From Polynucleobacter meluiroseus (GTDB taxonomy: Bacteria > Pseudomonadota > Gammaproteobacteria > Burkholderiales > Burkholderiaceae): a stretch of 6,407 nucleotides of DNA. Positions 5,064 to 6,407 of the stretch are shown here, one piece after another. The stretch is taken from positions 1-6,407 of the forward strand of contig CAMBJN010000083.1 in NCBI GenBank assembly GCA_945867755.1, read 5' to 3'. Every line of letters begins with the position of its first letter. Within the stretch, counting starts at the first letter, position 1. Under the pieces are notes generated by a model, which saw nothing but the letters and a program-made list of their open reading frames with translations, made no database searches and was not told the DNA's origin. The position numbers and the translations under genes are program-made.

Positions 5064-6407
5064 TTAAGCATCCACTGTTTTTGCCGCATCACTGAAATCT
5101 TTGATTTGATCAAAGTTCATGTATTTGTAGATTTCAGCTCCACTGGCATTGAGCACACCCATGTCAGCCATGTACTCTTCCTTGGTCGGTATGCGGCCCA
5201 ATTTAGAGCAAATAGAGGCCAATTCAGCTGAGCCTAAGTACACAAGTGCGTTTTTACCTAAACGATTTGGGAAATTACGTGTAGATGTTGACATCACCGT
5301 AGCACCTTCGCGCACTTGTGCTTGGTTACCCATGCACAATGAACAACCAGGCATTTCCATGCGCGCACCAGCACCACCTAAAACACCGTAGTGACCCTCT
5401 TCGGTTAATTGTTGTGCGTCCATCTTGGTTGGAGGAGCAACCCACAATTTGACAGGAATGTCACGCTTGCCTTCAAGCAGTTTAGAAGCAGCACGGAAGT
5501 GACCAATGTTGGTCATGCAAGAACCGATGAACACTTCATCAATTTTTACGCCAGAGACTTCAGACAAGGTCTTCACATCATCAGGGTCGTTCGGGCATGC
5601 CAAGATTGGCTCATGAACATCGGCCAAGTCAATTTCAATCACTGCTGCGTACTCAGCATCAGCATCACCTTTGAGTAATTCTGGTTTTGCCAACCATGCT
5701 TCCATCGCCTTGATACGACGGCCCAATGTGCGGACATCTGAGTAACCAGTGGCAATCATCCACTTCATCAATGTGATGTTGCTGGTCATGTACTCAATGA
5801 TTGGGTCTTTGTTCAAGTGAACAGTACAACCAGCAGCTGAGCGCTCTGCAGATGCATCTGATAATTCAAATGCTTGCTCAACTTTCAGATCAGGCAAACC
5901 TTCGATTTCTAGAATGCGGCCAGAGAAAATGTTTTTCTTGCCCTTCTTCTCAACGGTCAACAAGCCTTTCTTGATCGCATACAAAGGAATCGCATTCACT
6001 AAATCACGCAATGTGACACCTGGCTGCATTTTGCCTTTGAAGCGCACCAACACAGATTCAGGCATGTCCAAAGGCATCACGCCAGTGGCCGCAGCAAACG
6101 CCACCAAACCTGAACCTGCTGGGAATGAAATACCGATTGGGAAACGTGTATGAGAGTCACCACCTGTACCAACTGTGTCAGGCAATAACAAACGGTTTAA
6201 CCAAGAGTGGATCACGCCATCGCCTGGGCGCAAAGCAACGCCACCACGGGTGCTGATGAAATCAGGCAACTCATGGTGCATCTTCACATCCACTGGCTTT
6301 GGATAAGCCGCTGTGTGGCAGAAGGATTGCATCACCATGTCTGATGAGAAACCTAAACAAGCCAAATCTTTTAATTCGTCGCGAGTCATAGGACCAGTGG
6401 TGTCCTG
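5064..6407 (-). CDS. acnB: Aconitate hydratase B (AcnB), C-terminal part, 5' end outside window
   Basis: AcnB interconverts citrate and isocitrate in the TCA cycle with a [4Fe-4S] cluster, and often also acts on 2-methylisocitrate. The window holds 447 codons plus the stop of a protein usually about 860 residues long. The frame is open to the window edge (QDTTGP before MTRDELKDLACLGF), so the Met at 6389 is internal and not a start. The fragment is very similar throughout to E. coli AcnB as I recall it. Key stretches are SFCHTAAYPKPVDV, LLPDTVGTGGDSHTRFPIG, ASAERSAAGCT and STSTRNFPNRLG. The cluster ligands are visible as Cys297 in IGSCMTN and Cys355/Cys358 in GCSLCMGN (numbered from the window edge), with the spacing of E. 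coli Cys710, Cys769 and Cys772. The last 50 or so residues diverge, as is usual for this C-terminus. A strong terminator follows (4989-5018). No disruption is seen. Confidence 0.97.
   Translation of the reverse strand, partial: QDTTGPMTRDELKDLACLGFSSDMVMQSFCHTAAYPKPVDVKMHHELPDFISTRGGVALRPGDGVIHSWLNRLLLPDTVGTGGDSHTRFPIGISFPAGSGLVAFAAATGVMPLDMPESVLVRFKGKMQPGVTLRDLVNAIPLYAIKKGLLTVEKKGKKNIFSGRILEIEGLPDLKVEQAFELSDASAERSAAGCTVHLNKDPIIEYMTSNITLMKWMIATGYSDVRTLGRRIKAMEAWLAKPELLKGDADAEYAAVIEIDLADVHEPILACPNDPDDVKTLSEVSGVKIDEVFIGSCMTNIGHFRAASKLLEGKRDIPVKLWVAPPTKMDAQQLTEEGHYGVLGGAGARMEMPGCSLCMGNQAQVREGATVMSTSTRNFPNRLGKNALVYLGSAELASICSKLGRIPTKEEYMADMGVLNASGAEIYKYMNFDQIKDFSDAAKTVDA

Noticed and set aside
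5149..6153. Three plus-strand open frames opposite acnB
   Set aside because: All are antisense to highly conserved AcnB sequence and lack RBS or family features.
1..6407. A novel defence, mobile or RNA-based system
   Set aside because: Both strands are accounted for by housekeeping or metabolic genes and short intergenic regions. No repeats arrays, transposase, integrase, reverse transcriptase, nuclease or large structured non-coding region is seen.

Overview
The window looks like ordinary chromosomal DNA of a moderate-GC betaproteobacterium. The evidence is an AcnB-type aconitase, an RsuA-type pseudouridine synthase, a DUF3149-like miniprotein and an FMN-dependent alpha-hydroxy-acid dehydrogenase close to those of Burkholderiales. 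A Polynucleobacter-like organism is my best guess; it is inferred from protein character and base composition, not proven. There are no RNA genes, insertion sequences, CRISPR arrays, phage genes or recognisable defence genes. I found no undescribed multi-gene system. The points that deserve attention are regulatory and gene-structure details.

Left part (1-1862). A partial FMN-dependent alpha-hydroxy-acid dehydrogenase gene runs leftwards out of the window. Its promoter is strong by sequence: the -10 is perfect and the -35 matches consensus at 5 of 6 bases. The -35 lies on the start codon of the divergent rsuA gene, and a perfect 7-bp inverted repeat sits in the leader. After rsuA comes a 42-residue single-span membrane protein whose stop codon directly abuts the stop codon of the next, convergent gene.

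Middle part (1863-4935). An isochorismatase-family hydrolase (minus strand) is divergent from a small multi-span membrane protein that probably starts at TTG. The membrane protein gene ends in a 22-bp tandem duplication followed by a weak terminator. A tight three-gene minus-strand operon follows, in transcription order: a nitronate monooxygenase, a 93-residue soluble protein and an exported protein. The joints are 4-bp GTGA and ATGA overlaps. The two downstream proteins are unrecognised, and their coupling to the flavoenzyme is the only clue to their role.

Right part (4936-6407). An intergenic region carries a clear intrinsic terminator with a UUCG loop. It serves the minus-strand acnB gene, of which only the C-terminal 447 codons are present. 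AcnB is a TCA-cycle enzyme, and the hydroxy-acid dehydrogenase would feed 2-oxo acids into central metabolism. Apart from the three-gene operon, the neighbouring genes show no obvious shared pathway.
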